NCBI GenBank assembly: GCA_000432655.1
Contig: HF986335.1
Location: 12,195 to 60,872 of the forward strand
DNA length: 48,678 bases
Source of the DNA: Bacteroides sp. CAG:1060
GTDB taxonomy: Bacteria; Bacteroidota; Bacteroidia; Bacteroidales; UBA932
Direction: 5' to 3'
The notes under the pieces are model-generated. The model was not told the DNA's origin, ran no database searches, and saw only the letters and a list, made by a program, of their open reading frames with translations. This document shows positions 33,070-42,119 of the stretch, piece by piece. Both the position numbers and the translations under genes were made by a program. The stretch's first letter is position 1, and every line of letters starts with the position of its first letter.

Positions 33070-33703
33070 ATGTCACCTCGTGGGCATGAAGACTTATGCT
33101 CCCGTCAGGGTTGGAGCGTTTTGCTCCATACTTCAGGTCTCCCTTTATTACGCATCCGATGCCGGCAAGCTGACAGCGTATCTGGTGATGTCTTCCCGTG
33201 AGTAGTTCCACCTCTACCAAATGATACCGGTCCGTGCTGCGGAGGAATTTGTAATTGAGTCTTGCAAGTTTTGCGTCCTTCCGGCTGCCTTCAGCCACTA
33301 TGTATGTCTTGTTCTGCTTCTCGTTGCGGATAAGCCAGTTCTCAAGAGTTCCTTCTGCGGGGTCCGGCTTTCCGCAGCATAATGCCCAATACTTCTTGTG
33401 GATATCTCCGTTACGGAACATGGCGCTCATCCTTTCGAGCGCCTTGGAGGTTTTTGCCAATATGCAGATGCCGCTTACGGGTCTGTCAAGCCGGTGCGGA
33501 ACGCCCATGAAGACTTTGCCCGGCTTGTTGTCCCGCTGTGCTATGAATGCCTTGTATATGTCAGTAAGGCATTCGTCCCCTGTCTTGTCGCCCTGGACTA
33601 TGTCTCCGGGGTATTTGTTGACGATGAGCAGATGATTGTCCTCATATAGGATTCGGGATGCTCTGTCTCTGTATTCTTCTTCTGATAATCTTCTGTATTC
33701 CAT
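32993..33703 (-). CDS. RluA-family pseudouridine synthase
   Basis: The 236-residue protein has the RluA motif PHRLDRPVSG with catalytic Asp73, plus ELLTGRHHQIRCQLAGIG and the C-terminal LHAHEVTFTHPV. It lacks an S4 domain, as do the shorter RluA-type enzymes of Bacteroidota. It converts uridine to pseudouridine in rRNA or tRNA; the site is not predictable here. It starts 3 bases after the stop of the HAD phosphatase gene (same operon), and its C-terminal codons overlap the AraC-type gene. Confidence 0.92.
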   Translation of the reverse strand: MEYRRLSEEEYRDRASRILYEDNHLLIVNKYPGDIVQGDKTGDECLTDIYKAFIAQRDNKPGKVFMGVPHRLDRPVSGICILAKTSKALERMSAMFRNGDIHKKYWALCCGKPDPAEGTLENWLIRNEKQNKTYIVAEGSRKDAKLARLNYKFLRSTDRYHLVEVELLTGRHHQIRCQLAGIGCVIKGDLKYGAKRSNPDGSISLHAHEVTFTHPVQKTPVHIIADFVSAENILRE

Positions 33704-33706
33704 GAC

Positions 33707-34543
33707 CTATAGCGAGAGGTGTTGCAGATCGTAGTCTGCCTTGATTTTGTTGATTATTGCGCAAACCACCTGAAAGGCTCCTGACTGGGGGCCGTATCTG
33801 GCAGGTATTGCGAAATCCACGCGGCCTTGTCTTTTCAACTTGAGTGCGGATGTTTTCTTGGTGTGGTTCTCGGGGTTGAAGACCGCTATTGAATGTCCTC
33901 CAAACATCCTCACGATTTTCATGCACGGAACATCAGTGTCTCCATCTCCGAAATATACCATTTGGGAGAAGGGTACTCTCTTCTTGTCTTCCGCTACGGA
34001 TTCGTTTACACGCTTGTTGTCTCTTGCGCTGAAAATGCCTTTGTTGATTTTGAAAATGAACTGTGTTTTGGCGGTATAATCCACTGCTACCCCCGGCCAC
34101 TCGGCATCGCCCCTGTCGTTGTATATGAAGGAGCCGGCGAAAATGTGTTTGAACTTGCCTGCGATAGGACTTCCTTCGATTATTTCCTTTAGCCCGGACG
34201 AATTTATGTAGTGCTCCACGATGACGCCATGCTGCTTTCCGTATCGGTTCACGGCATCGAACCACCAGTCGGCGATTCCTTCGTAAAGTTCGATATCCTT
34301 GCCGAACTCCTTGAATCTTTCGCGGCGGAGTTCTATTCCGCAGGAGCGTGCTTCGTCATACATCAGCTTCATATAAGACAATACGTTGGACGCATCCTGC
34401 CCTATGGCAATCTTGTCGCTCATTTTCCAGAATTCTTCTTTGGTCTTGCCTACGGCCTGAATGAATCCGAATTCCTGCATGTTTCCCGGAGACAAAGTGC
34501 CGTCGAAGTCGTAAATGATAGCAACTATGGGCTTTTTCCTCAT
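33707..34543 (-). CDS. HAD-family phosphatase (phosphoserine phosphatase-like)
   Basis: An upstream in-frame ATG at 34603 exists, but the ATG at 34543 (MRKKPIVAIIYDFDGTL) puts the catalytic motif at the normal distance from the start. The 278-residue protein has HAD motif I with Asp12 and Asp14 (DFDGTL), a motif II Ser in INSSGLKE, a motif III Lys region (TAKTQFIFKINKG) and motif IV GDGDTDVPCM. The helical cap between motifs I and II is larger than in SerB. Its substrate is unknown. It is the first gene of a two-gene operon with the RluA-type synthase. Confidence 0.87.
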   Translation of the reverse strand: MRKKPIVAIIYDFDGTLSPGNMQEFGFIQAVGKTKEEFWKMSDKIAIGQDASNVLSYMKLMYDEARSCGIELRRERFKEFGKDIELYEGIADWWFDAVNRYGKQHGVIVEHYINSSGLKEIIEGSPIAGKFKHIFAGSFIYNDRGDAEWPGVAVDYTAKTQFIFKINKGIFSARDNKRVNESVAEDKKRVPFSQMVYFGDGDTDVPCMKIVRMFGGHSIAVFNPENHTKKTSALKLKRQGRVDFAIPARYGPQSGAFQVVCAIINKIKADYDLQHLSL

Positions 34544-34610
34544 ATTTTTACCACGATATTTATTGTTTCGCCACAAATATCGCAAATAATTGAGTTTTTT
34601 CATAAAAAGC

Positions 34611-34642
34611 CTTGGGCGATAAATCTCAAAGCATTAAATTTG
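34611..34642 (+). promoter_or_regulatory. Promoter for the acyl-CoA synthetase gene
   Basis: CTTG (34611-34614), 20 bases, then TAAATTTG (34635-34642), close to the Bacteroidota consensus; the ATG is 28 bases further on. Confidence 0.6.
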
Positions 34643-34670
34643 TTCAACTTGATTCAAAAATATTCGATAT

Positions 34671-36314
34671 ATGCGCCATTATTTAGCGACCATTCAATCC
34701 AATATGAAGTCTCTGTGGGACAAGCCGGCATTGTGCAACTACAGAGGAGAAACTATTACCAACGGACAGCTTGCCGAGCATATCGCTCAGTTTGCCCTTG
34801 CCTTTGAGAATGCCGGGATCAAACCGGGAGACAAAATTGCAATATGTGCCAAAAATACGGCCCGTTGGGCGGTAAGTTTTTTGTCCTCCAATGCATATCG
34901 TGCGGTTACTGTGACCATTCTGTGCGATTTCCATCCGGACAGCATTTCCGGCCTTGTGAATCATTCCGAGAGCATTGTCCTGTTTACGGACAAGGAAATC
35001 TGGGACAAATTGGACAAGAGTGAGATGCCTCTTCTGAAAGTGGCTGTCAATGTGGATGATTTCTCCGTTCTTTATTCTTCGGATGAGTCCATAGGCAAGG
35101 CTTTCGACGGGCGCAAGGAAGCTTTTGGGGCAGCGTATCCGAACGGATTCGGAAAAGATGACTTCAGCCTTCCGACTGATAATTTCGATGAACTGGCCGT
35201 CATAAACTATACTTCGGGCACTACCAGTGCTCCTAAGGGCGTTATGCTTACTTATGGCAATCTGAGCAGCTCCATAGCTTTCGGACATGACCATATCCCT
35301 GTGCATGCGGATGACTCCATCGTTTCAATGCTGCCTATGGCACATATCTACGGAATGGTGTATGAGTTCCTTTATCCTCTCGCCGGCGGGTGTACGGTTT
35401 ATTTCCTCGGGAAGACTCCGGCACCGTCCCTGCTGCTGAAAGCCATGCACGACGTTCATCCGTTCCTTGTATGTACGGTTCCGCTTGTTATGGAAAAGGT
35501 GTACAAGTCTTCCATCATGCCGGTACTTGGCAAATGGTACATGAAGGTTCTTACGGCTATCCCGGGAGTGCGCAGAATAATATTCAATAAGGTCAGAAGC
35601 GGTCTTGACACCGCGTTTGGTGGAAAGGTGCGCAGTTATATCATGGGCGGAGCCGCGCTCAATCCTGAGGTCGAGAAATGCTTCAAGCAGATAAAGCTTC
35701 ACTATACGGTGGGATACGGTATGACTGAAGCCGCCCCGCTTCTTGCGTATGAAGACTGGCGTCGGTACGTGCCGGGTTCTTGCGGAAAGGCTATCAACTG
35801 TATTGAGGCGCGCATAGATTCCGATGATCCGCAGCATATCGCCGGAGAGATTCAGGCCAAGGGCGCCAATATTACTATCGGCTATTACAAGAACGAGGAA
35901 GCGACGAAAGCCGCATTTACCGACGACGGATTCCTTAAGACCGGAGACCTTGGAATCATGGATGCAGAAGGCAATATCTTTATCAAGGGACGCTCCAAGA
36001 GCATGATTCTTTCAGCCAACGGACAGAACATATACCCGGAAGAGATTGAAGCCATAGTCAATAACCAGCAGTTTGTGGTGGAATCAGTAGTAGTGGGCCG
36101 TTCAGGAAAGATTGTAGCGCTCGTGTACCTTGATGATGATGCAGTGAAAAAGTCAGGCCTCGACACTGAAGCAATATCTGATATTCCGGAAAACATACGC
36201 CATCAGGCTAATAAAAAGCTGCCTGGATACAGCCAGATTACAAAGGTTGAGCAGGTGATGGTTCCTTTTGAGAAGACTCCTAAGATGAGTATCAAGAGGT
36301 TCCTTTACAAATAA
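34671..36314 (+). CDS. AMP-dependent acyl-CoA synthetase (long-chain fatty acid--CoA ligase-like)
   Basis: The 547-residue protein is a full-length ANL-superfamily ligase with the P-loop YTSGTTSAPKGVM (about residues 182-194), the YGMTEAAP segment, the hinge TGDLG region, and the C-terminal catalytic Lys in PKMSIKRF. It activates a carboxylic acid to acyl-AMP then acyl-CoA, most likely a fatty acid by overall similarity to FadD/long-chain ligases. No signal peptide is present. A hairpin terminator follows, separating it from htpG. Confidence 0.92.
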   Translation: MRHYLATIQSNMKSLWDKPALCNYRGETITNGQLAEHIAQFALAFENAGIKPGDKIAICAKNTARWAVSFLSSNAYRAVTVTILCDFHPDSISGLVNHSESIVLFTDKEIWDKLDKSEMPLLKVAVNVDDFSVLYSSDESIGKAFDGRKEAFGAAYPNGFGKDDFSLPTDNFDELAVINYTSGTTSAPKGVMLTYGNLSSSIAFGHDHIPVHADDSIVSMLPMAHIYGMVYEFLYPLAGGCTVYFLGKTPAPSLLLKAMHDVHPFLVCTVPLVMEKVYKSSIMPVLGKWYMKVLTAIPGVRRIIFNKVRSGLDTAFGGKVRSYIMGGAALNPEVEKCFKQIKLHYTVGYGMTEAAPLLAYEDWRRYVPGSCGKAINCIEARIDSDDPQHIAGEIQAKGANITIGYYKNEEATKAAFTDDGFLKTGDLGIMDAEGNIFIKGRSKSMILSANGQNIYPEEIEAIVNNQQFVVESVVVGRSGKIVALVYLDDDAVKKSGLDTEAISDIPENIRHQANKKLPGYSQITKVEQVMVPFEKTPKMSIKRFLYK

Positions 36315-36392
36315 TACAATCGTTGTGTCTTGGAAGAATTTCCGGGTGCGAGGGACTTTGACAATTTGTCACTGGAACATAATTTGATTTTG

Positions 36393-36420
36393 AAAGGTCG
36401 GCCGCTTGGCCGGCCTTTTG
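36393..36420 (+). terminator. Rho-independent-type terminator after the acyl-CoA synthetase gene
   Basis: AAAGGTCGGCC and GGCCGGCCTTT pair over 11 bp (one G-U) around a GCTT loop, ending in TTTTG. The strong GC stem lies 78 bases past the upstream stop and 25 bases before htpG. The short T tract makes it less than ideal. Confidence 0.65.
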
Positions 36421-36445
36421 TGTGAAATATAAATTATAAAATAGA

Positions 36446-38317
36446 ATGGCAACTAATTCTTTAAAAGGTAAAATCGGGGTTACTACGGAAAATATATTCC
36501 CCGTCATAAAGCAGTTCCTGTATTCGGATCATGAGATTTTCCTTCGCGAACTTGTGGCGAACGCTGTGGATGCGAGTCAGAAGATGAAGGCTCTGGCCTC
36601 TTCCGGTGACTTCAAGGGCGAGCTTGGCGAACTTAAGGTGACTGTCGAACTGGACGAAAAAGAAAAGACACTTAAGATTACTGACCGCGGTATCGGTATG
36701 ACAGAAGAAGAGGTGGACAAGTACATCAATCAGATTGCTTTTTCTTCTGCAGGAGAGTTCCTGGAGAAGTACAAAGATCAGATTGGCTCCATCATAGGTC
36801 ATTTCGGACTTGGCTTCTATTCGGCTTTCATGGTGTCCAAAAAGGTTACGATAGACACGCTCAGCTGGAAGGAAGGTGCCAAAGCCGTAAAGTGGTCTTG
36901 TGACGGATCTCCTGAATATTCCATGGAAGAAGGCGACAAGGCGGACAGGGGAACTACCATTACCCTGTATCTTGATGACGAATCTTCCGAGTTTGCATCC
37001 AAGGGCAGGATTTCCGGACTCCTTACAAAGTACTGCCGTTTCATGCCGGTTCCTGTCGTATTCGGCAAGAAGACCGAGTGGAAGGACGGCAAGAGTGTGG
37101 AGACCGAGGAGGACAATGTAATCAACGATATCGAGCCTATATGGACCAAGGCTCCGTCAGAACTTAAGGATGAAGACTACCTCAAGTTCTATAAGGAACT
37201 GTATCCGATGGACGATGATCCTATGTTCTGGATACACCTCAATGTGGATTATCCGTTCAATCTTACGGGTGTGCTGTATTTCCCTAAGATCAAGGAAAGG
37301 ATGTCCATTGACAAGAACAAGATTCAGCTGTACTGCAACCAGATGTTCGTAACGGAGCATGTGGACAATATCGTACCTGACTTCCTTACACTTCTTCACG
37401 GTGTGATAGACTCTCCGGACATACCTCTTAATGTCAGCAGAAGTTATCTGCAGAGCGATGCCAACGTAAAGAAAATCAGCACGTACATCACCAAGAAAGT
37501 GGCTGATCGTCTGGAAGAAATCTTTAAGGAGCAGAGAGAGCAGTACGAGCAGAAATGGGACAATATCAAGTTCTTCATCGAGTACGGAATGCTCAGTGAT
37601 GAGAAATTCTGCGAGAGGGCTATGAAGTTCACGCTTCTCAAGAATACTGACGGAAAGTATTTCAGTATAGATGATTACCGTAAAGCTATCGAGCCGGCGC
37701 AGACCGACAAGGACAAGAAATTGATATTCCTGTACGCTACTGATTCCGAGAAACAGTATTTCTTTATAGATGCTGCCAAAAACCAGGGATATGATGTTCT
37801 GCTTATGGACTGCGAGCTTGACAGCCACTTTGTCAACCTGCTTGAGTCCAAGTTGGAGAACGTAAGGTTTGCAAGGGTGGACAGCGATTCCGTGGACAAG
37901 CTGATTCAAAAGGGAGAAGAGGTCAAGCTTGAACTCAGTGAAGACGACAAGAAGTCTCTTGATGAGATGTTCAAGTCCGTTCTTCCGCAGGGTAATGAGT
38001 ATATGGTGGAAGCCCGCAATCTCGGAGAGACGGCAGTGCCGGTACTGATTACCCAGAATGAATTCATGCGCCGTTACAGGGAGATGAGTGCGATGGGTGG
38101 CGGAATGAATTTCTACGGTTCAATTCCGGAATCATACAACATTATAGTCAATATGCAGAATCCGCTTGTGGCCAAGATTTGGAACGACAGAGCCGTGGAA
38201 GGAGATAATGATCTGCTCCGTCAGGTTGTGGATCTGGCCCTTTTGAGCAACGGAATGCTTAAGGGCAAGGACTTGTCCGACTTTGTGGCCCGCAGCGAAA
38301 AGCTTCTTGGCAAGTAA
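36446..38317 (+). CDS. htpG: Molecular chaperone HtpG (Hsp90)
   Basis: The 623-residue protein is a bacterial Hsp90. Its N-terminal GHKL ATPase motifs are FLRELVANAVDAS (about residues 31-43), DRGIGM and GHFGLGFYSAFMV. The middle domain has the catalytic-Arg region PLNVSRSYLQ, and the C-terminal dimerisation domain ends MLKGKDLSDFVARSEKLLGK. It refolds or remodels client proteins in the cytoplasm in an ATP-dependent way. No promoter of the vegetative type is evident in the 25 bases after the terminator. Confidence 0.96.
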   Translation: MATNSLKGKIGVTTENIFPVIKQFLYSDHEIFLRELVANAVDASQKMKALASSGDFKGELGELKVTVELDEKEKTLKITDRGIGMTEEEVDKYINQIAFSSAGEFLEKYKDQIGSIIGHFGLGFYSAFMVSKKVTIDTLSWKEGAKAVKWSCDGSPEYSMEEGDKADRGTTITLYLDDESSEFASKGRISGLLTKYCRFMPVPVVFGKKTEWKDGKSVETEEDNVINDIEPIWTKAPSELKDEDYLKFYKELYPMDDDPMFWIHLNVDYPFNLTGVLYFPKIKERMSIDKNKIQLYCNQMFVTEHVDNIVPDFLTLLHGVIDSPDIPLNVSRSYLQSDANVKKISTYITKKVADRLEEIFKEQREQYEQKWDNIKFFIEYGMLSDEKFCERAMKFTLLKNTDGKYFSIDDYRKAIEPAQTDKDKKLIFLYATDSEKQYFFIDAAKNQGYDVLLMDCELDSHFVNLLESKLENVRFARVDSDSVDKLIQKGEEVKLELSEDDKKSLDEMFKSVLPQGNEYMVEARNLGETAVPVLITQNEFMRRYREMSAMGGGMNFYGSIPESYNIIVNMQNPLVAKIWNDRAVEGDNDLLRQVVDLALLSNGMLKGKDLSDFVARSEKLLGK

Positions 38318-38318
38318 T

Positions 38319-39551
38319 TCAGCGAGGAAGGTCTTGCAGAGTGAATCTGAATCCAAGACCCTTGTTTTCGACATTGTACGCCGTGATTTTCCCTTTGTGG
38401 AAGAGCACGGCGTTCTTTATTATGGAAAGTCCGAGCCCGGACCCTTCTGACGTCCGGCTGCGGTCGTCGTTGAGCCTGAAGAAACGCTCGAAAATCCTGT
38501 CGAGCATCTCCGGAGCCACACCGCGGCCGTTATCCCAATAGTTGAATATGTGCGTCTCGTCCTTGCTTGTGCTGTAGTCCATCGTGGCAGTACTTCCGTC
38601 ACCGGCATATTTGGCGGTATTTTCCACGAGATTGCGGAAAATGGAATATATAAGCTGGTAATTCCCCCGCACGCATATTGGAGGAAGGTTGTTGTTGACA
38701 GTTATGGAGTGGGCGTCAAGTGTTTCTCCGAGTTCCTCCGTGACTTCTTCGAAGACGTTACGGATATTTACCGGCTCCGTCTTGAACTGATGCGGCGCCT
38801 CTTCCAATTTTGTGATAAGCGATATGTCACGTATCATGTCGCTGAGTCTCAGGCTCTGAAGATATGCTCTTTCCGTAAAAAGCTGCTGATTTTCGGGGTC
38901 TATTTCGGGGTGGTTGACCAGTGTCTCCAGATAGCCTCTGATGCTGCTTATCGGGGTCTTGAGTTCATGCGAGATATTGGCTGTCATTTCGTGCTTCAGC
39001 CGTCTTTTTTCCTTCTCCGCAGCGTCCTCGGCTTCTTCTGAAAAGTGTCTGGACAGTAATACCATTGCCGCCAAAGCGAGGATCAGAAGAAGTACGATAC
39101 TTATTATCAGCATCCAGTCGAGCCGGAAGAACTGCTCCAAATCCACTTCATATGGCTGCGCGCAGCGAATGATCCGGTCCCCGTAGTTTTTGGCATAATA
39201 GAAATACTTGATTTCCGATGTGGAGGATTCCCTTATGGCATAAGCGCTTCCCGAGTCGATGCTGCGTCTGATTTCCGGACGCTGCAGGTGGTTTTCCATA
39301 TTCTCGGGATTTGTCCTGGAATCAGAGATGACGGTGCCGTCCGGTCTGATTATGCTCACCTGGATTCCATGAGGAAGGTTTGTGCTCGGGGCGTTTGCAT
39401 AGTATATGGCATCGCAGTACGCTTCCAGCCGCGCCGAGAGAATGGATTTCTTGTCTCTGTCCTTGCTTACGGAAGCAATGCTGATGGCGGCGATGGCAAA
39501 CAACACGATAATTCCTGCACTTGTCAGGATATTTTTATTCCTAAGATTCAT
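38319..39551 (-). CDS. PhoR-like sensor histidine kinase
   Basis: I start at ATG 39551 (MNLRNKNILTSAG); an in-frame start at 39578 would lengthen the overlap with the regulator gene. The 410-residue protein has two membrane helices (about residues 8-28 and 144-167) around a periplasmic domain of about 110 residues. A HisKA region (NISHELKTPISSIRGYLETL) and an ATPase domain follow (FRNLVENTAKYAG, WDNGRGVAPEM, GSGLGLSI). It overlaps its response regulator gene by 11 bases. The pairing beside a Na/Pi transporter and Pho-like repeat suggests phosphate sensing. Confidence 0.92.
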   Translation of the reverse strand: MNLRNKNILTSAGIIVLFAIAAISIASVSKDRDKKSILSARLEAYCDAIYYANAPSTNLPHGIQVSIIRPDGTVISDSRTNPENMENHLQRPEIRRSIDSGSAYAIRESSTSEIKYFYYAKNYGDRIIRCAQPYEVDLEQFFRLDWMLIISIVLLLILALAAMVLLSRHFSEEAEDAAEKEKRRLKHEMTANISHELKTPISSIRGYLETLVNHPEIDPENQQLFTERAYLQSLRLSDMIRDISLITKLEEAPHQFKTEPVNIRNVFEEVTEELGETLDAHSITVNNNLPPICVRGNYQLIYSIFRNLVENTAKYAGDGSTATMDYSTSKDETHIFNYWDNGRGVAPEMLDRIFERFFRLNDDRSRTSEGSGLGLSIIKNAVLFHKGKITAYNVENKGLGFRFTLQDLPR

Positions 39552-40227
39552 GTGTGTCCGGGTCGATATAATAGCCAAATCCTGTCTTGTTCCTGATTAT
39601 GTTGTGAAGGGGACCGAGTTTTGTGCGTATTCTGGCAAAATGTACGTCAATGGTCCTGTCCAGAACATAGGGTGCGTCTTTCCAAAGTTCGTCGATGATG
39701 GTCGCGCGGGAAAAATATGTGCCAGGGTGCCTGGCAAGCAGCACGAGCAGGTCAAATTCCTTTCTGGAAAGTTCTACATTTGAGCCGTTGACGCAAACCG
39801 TGCCTTTTTCCGTATCAATGCGCAGCCCGGATATTTGTATGACCTTGTCTTGAGAGGCTCCTCCGGTGCGCCTTAGGATGGCTTTTATGCGTGCGTTTAA
39901 CTCGTTGAAAGAAAATGGCTTGGATATATAGTCATCGGCGCCTGAAGAAAACCCTTCGAGGATGTCCTCTTCGTCTCCGAGAGCAGTCATGAAAATTATC
40001 GGGACGGTGCTTCCGTCGTGCTCTCTAAGCTTTCGCGCCATCTCGAATCCGGACATGCCCGGGAGCATCACATCCAGCAGAATCAGGGATACCTGCCCGC
40101 TCATAAGCTTCATCCCTTCCTCGGCACTGCCTGCCTCAAGGACTTCATAACCCTCGCTTCGAAGGTTGAAACAGAGAATTTTCCGTATGTCCGTTTCGTC
40201 CTCCACCACTAATACTACGTGACTCAT
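39541..40227 (-). CDS. PhoB/OmpR-type response regulator
   Basis: The 228-residue protein has a receiver domain with acidic pocket VEDE, the phosphorylated Asp in LILLDVMLPGMSG, and Lys in DYISKPFSFNEL. A winged-helix DNA-binding domain (about 125-228, including TIDVHFARIRTKLG and GFGYYI) follows. It is the first gene of the kinase operon. Its ATG lies only 4 bases after a TATATTTG element, so its transcript may be nearly leaderless. Divergent location next to a phosphate transporter supports a PhoB role, which is inference. Confidence 0.92.
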   Translation of the reverse strand: MSHVVLVVEDETDIRKILCFNLRSEGYEVLEAGSAEEGMKLMSGQVSLILLDVMLPGMSGFEMARKLREHDGSTVPIIFMTALGDEEDILEGFSSGADDYISKPFSFNELNARIKAILRRTGGASQDKVIQISGLRIDTEKGTVCVNGSNVELSRKEFDLLVLLARHPGTYFSRATIIDELWKDAPYVLDRTIDVHFARIRTKLGPLHNIIRNKTGFGYYIDPDTHES

Positions 40228-40231
40228 GACG

Positions 40232-40239
40232 CAAATATA
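40232..40239 (-). promoter_or_regulatory. Putative -7 element for the response-regulator operon
   Basis: On the minus strand TATATTTG fits TAnnTTTG with no recognisable -33 element, as expected for an activator-dependent promoter. The ATG follows after 4 bases. Confidence 0.45.
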
Positions 40240-40268
40240 GTTTATCTTCTGCAGATACCGGACTGAGA

Positions 40269-40286
40269 CTGTTAAATAATTGTTAA
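40269..40286 (+). promoter_or_regulatory. Pho-box-like direct repeat between PhoB-like and Na/Pi genes
   Basis: CTGTTAA, four bases (ATAA), TTGTTAA: two 7-base repeats with 11-base periodicity, the layout of the enterobacterial Pho box (CTGTCAT-N4-CTGTCAT). TGTTAAAT is repeated perfectly. It sits between the divergent regulator operon and the phosphate transporter gene, oriented toward the transporter. Confidence 0.55.
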
Positions 40287-40301
40287 ATCGTAATTTGGAT
40301 A

Positions 40302-40332
40302 TTTGAAGGGCCGCATATAATACGCAACTTTG
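40302..40332 (+). promoter_or_regulatory. Promoter for the Na/Pi cotransporter gene
   Basis: TTTG (40302-40305), 19 bases, then CAACTTTG (40325-40332, one mismatch to TAnnTTTG). The repeat at 40269-40286 ends 15 bases upstream of the -33 element. Confidence 0.55.
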
Positions 40333-40357
40333 CAGGCGGAAACAAGTTATTTGAACG

Positions 40358-42058
40358 ATGATTTTAAGTATTGTAACACTTATTGGAGCTCTCGGTCTTT
40401 TCCTGTATGGAATGAACCTTATGAGCAGCGGACTTCAGAAAGCTGCCGGTTCGGGGCTTCGCAAATTCCTTTCGTCCATAACGTCCAATCCGGTCAAGGG
40501 TGTGATTACCGGACTTGGCGTCACGGGTATAATACAGTCTTCCAGTGCAACCACCGTGATGGTGGTGGGATTTGTCAATGCCGGACTGCTTACTCTTACG
40601 CAGGCCATCAGCGTTATTATGGGCGCCAATATAGGCACCACTCTCACTGCCTGGATAATCGCAGTTTTCGGCTTTAAGGCGGACATTTCCATTCTGGCCG
40701 TCCCTCTGATGGCAGTCGGCTTTATCATGAGCATGTCCAAAAAAGGCCGCATACGTGATATCAGCGAGTTTGTGGTCGGATTCAGCCTTTTGTTCCTTGG
40801 ACTCTCGTTTATGAAAAACTCGGTTCCGGATTTGCAGTCAAGTCCTGAAGTGCTGGCATTCCTTCAGAGCTGGTCCGGACGCGGGCTGCTCTCTGTGCTG
40901 CTTTTTGTGCTGGTAGGTACTACGCTCACGTTGATATTGCAGTCTTCGAGTGCAACCGTTGCGCTGACGCTGATATTCCTCAATATGGGCTGGATAGAAT
41001 TTGACATGGCTGCCGCAATGGTGCTTGGTGAGAATATCGGTACGACCATTACGGCCAATATCGCAGCAGCTGTGGGAAATACAAATGCCAAAAGGGCTGC
41101 GCTGGCACATACGGTATTCAATGTGTTTGGTGTGATATGGGCGGTGGCTCTTTTCCACCCGTTCATTTCCCTGATACACTGGATTGTAGACGTGCTGGGC
41201 CTTTCCGGCTCGGATCAGGCACCGCTGTATGGCATATCAATGCTTCACACTGTGTTCAACCTTATCAATACGTCCCTTCTTATCTGGTTCATCCCGCTGA
41301 TTGAGAAGTTTGTCTGTCTGGTAATCAAGGACAAGAAGGGAGAAGAACAGGATAGGCTTGTGTATATCAACGCCGGTCTTATCTCCACTCCGGAACTTGC
41401 AATATCGGAAGCAGACAAAGAGGCCGTGCACTTCGGAAAGATAATGCAAAAGGGATTGGGATATATCAGAAGCGCGGTGGAGACATCATCCAACGAGCAG
41501 TCTTTCAGACCTTTCCAGGAGAAGCTTGTGAAGTATGAGGAGATTTCAGACAGAATAGAGTATGAGGTGGTCGGATTCCTCAACAAGGTCAGCCGCGATA
41601 CGCTCAGCGACAGGTCTGCCCTGCACATAAAGTCCCTGTACAGGATAGTGGGGGAGATGGAGTCTCTGGGAGATAGTGGAGAAGCTATCAGCAGACTGAT
41701 TGCCAGAGCGCTTGAGCGCGGACAGAAGCTCAGTGAATCCCATAAGAAGGAAGTGTACGACATGATTGTATTGGTGGGTAGGGCCTTTGATGCGATGATA
41801 TACAACCTTTCCCACAGCGCCACCATTTCAAATATCGACAATGCCGTTGTGGCTGAAATAGATATAAACACCAGGCGTGATTTCCTTCGCGACAAGGAAC
41901 TGTCTGATAATGAGGGAGACAAATACTTCGAGGGAGTGTTCTATATTGCGCTTGTCGAGGAGCTTGAAAAGATGGGCGACTATATTATCAACATATCCCA
42001 GTCAATAATGAGCTGGAGAGGTGGAACCCCCGATGTATCAAGTTCTAACGATGACTGA
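40358..42058 (+). CDS. Na/Pi cotransporter family protein with C-terminal PhoU-like domain
   Basis: The 566-residue protein has two Na_Pi_cotrans repeats, each with the QSSSA signature (GIIQSSSATTVMVVGF and LILQSSSATVALTLIF), and about eight to ten membrane helices in residues 1-320. A soluble helical PhoU-like domain (about 345-550) follows, with EISDRIEYEVVGFLN and ALVEELEKMGDYIINIS. Family members import phosphate with sodium; the PhoU-like tail may regulate transport or kinase signalling. It is divergent from the PhoB/PhoR-like pair. Confidence 0.93.
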   Translation: MILSIVTLIGALGLFLYGMNLMSSGLQKAAGSGLRKFLSSITSNPVKGVITGLGVTGIIQSSSATTVMVVGFVNAGLLTLTQAISVIMGANIGTTLTAWIIAVFGFKADISILAVPLMAVGFIMSMSKKGRIRDISEFVVGFSLLFLGLSFMKNSVPDLQSSPEVLAFLQSWSGRGLLSVLLFVLVGTTLTLILQSSSATVALTLIFLNMGWIEFDMAAAMVLGENIGTTITANIAAAVGNTNAKRAALAHTVFNVFGVIWAVALFHPFISLIHWIVDVLGLSGSDQAPLYGISMLHTVFNLINTSLLIWFIPLIEKFVCLVIKDKKGEEQDRLVYINAGLISTPELAISEADKEAVHFGKIMQKGLGYIRSAVETSSNEQSFRPFQEKLVKYEEISDRIEYEVVGFLNKVSRDTLSDRSALHIKSLYRIVGEMESLGDSGEAISRLIARALERGQKLSESHKKEVYDMIVLVGRAFDAMIYNLSHSATISNIDNAVVAEIDINTRRDFLRDKELSDNEGDKYFEGVFYIALVEELEKMGDYIINISQSIMSWRGGTPDVSSSNDD

Positions 42059-42090
42059 TTCGCGGGGAAAGATAATAAGAAATTAATTGC

Positions 42091-42098
42091 TATATTTG
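42091..42098 (+). promoter_or_regulatory. Putative -7 element for the rubredoxin-like/rfb operon
   Basis: TATATTTG fits TAnnTTTG, 21 bases before the ATG at 42120. No clear -33 element is seen. Confidence 0.45.
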
Positions 42099-42119
42099 TG
42101 TGGATAAAAACACACGTCT

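Noticed and set aside
34544..34603. Upstream start of the HAD phosphatase
   Set aside because: The 20-residue extension is basic and lies before a normal family start at MRKKPIVAII.
39552..39578. Upstream start of the sensor kinase
   Set aside because: It would lengthen the overlap with the regulator gene to 38 bases and put odd polar residues before the first membrane helix.
42098..42115. GTGTG/CACAC hairpin in the leader of the rubredoxin-like gene
   Set aside because: A 5-bp stem in a short leader with no riboswitch-like features.
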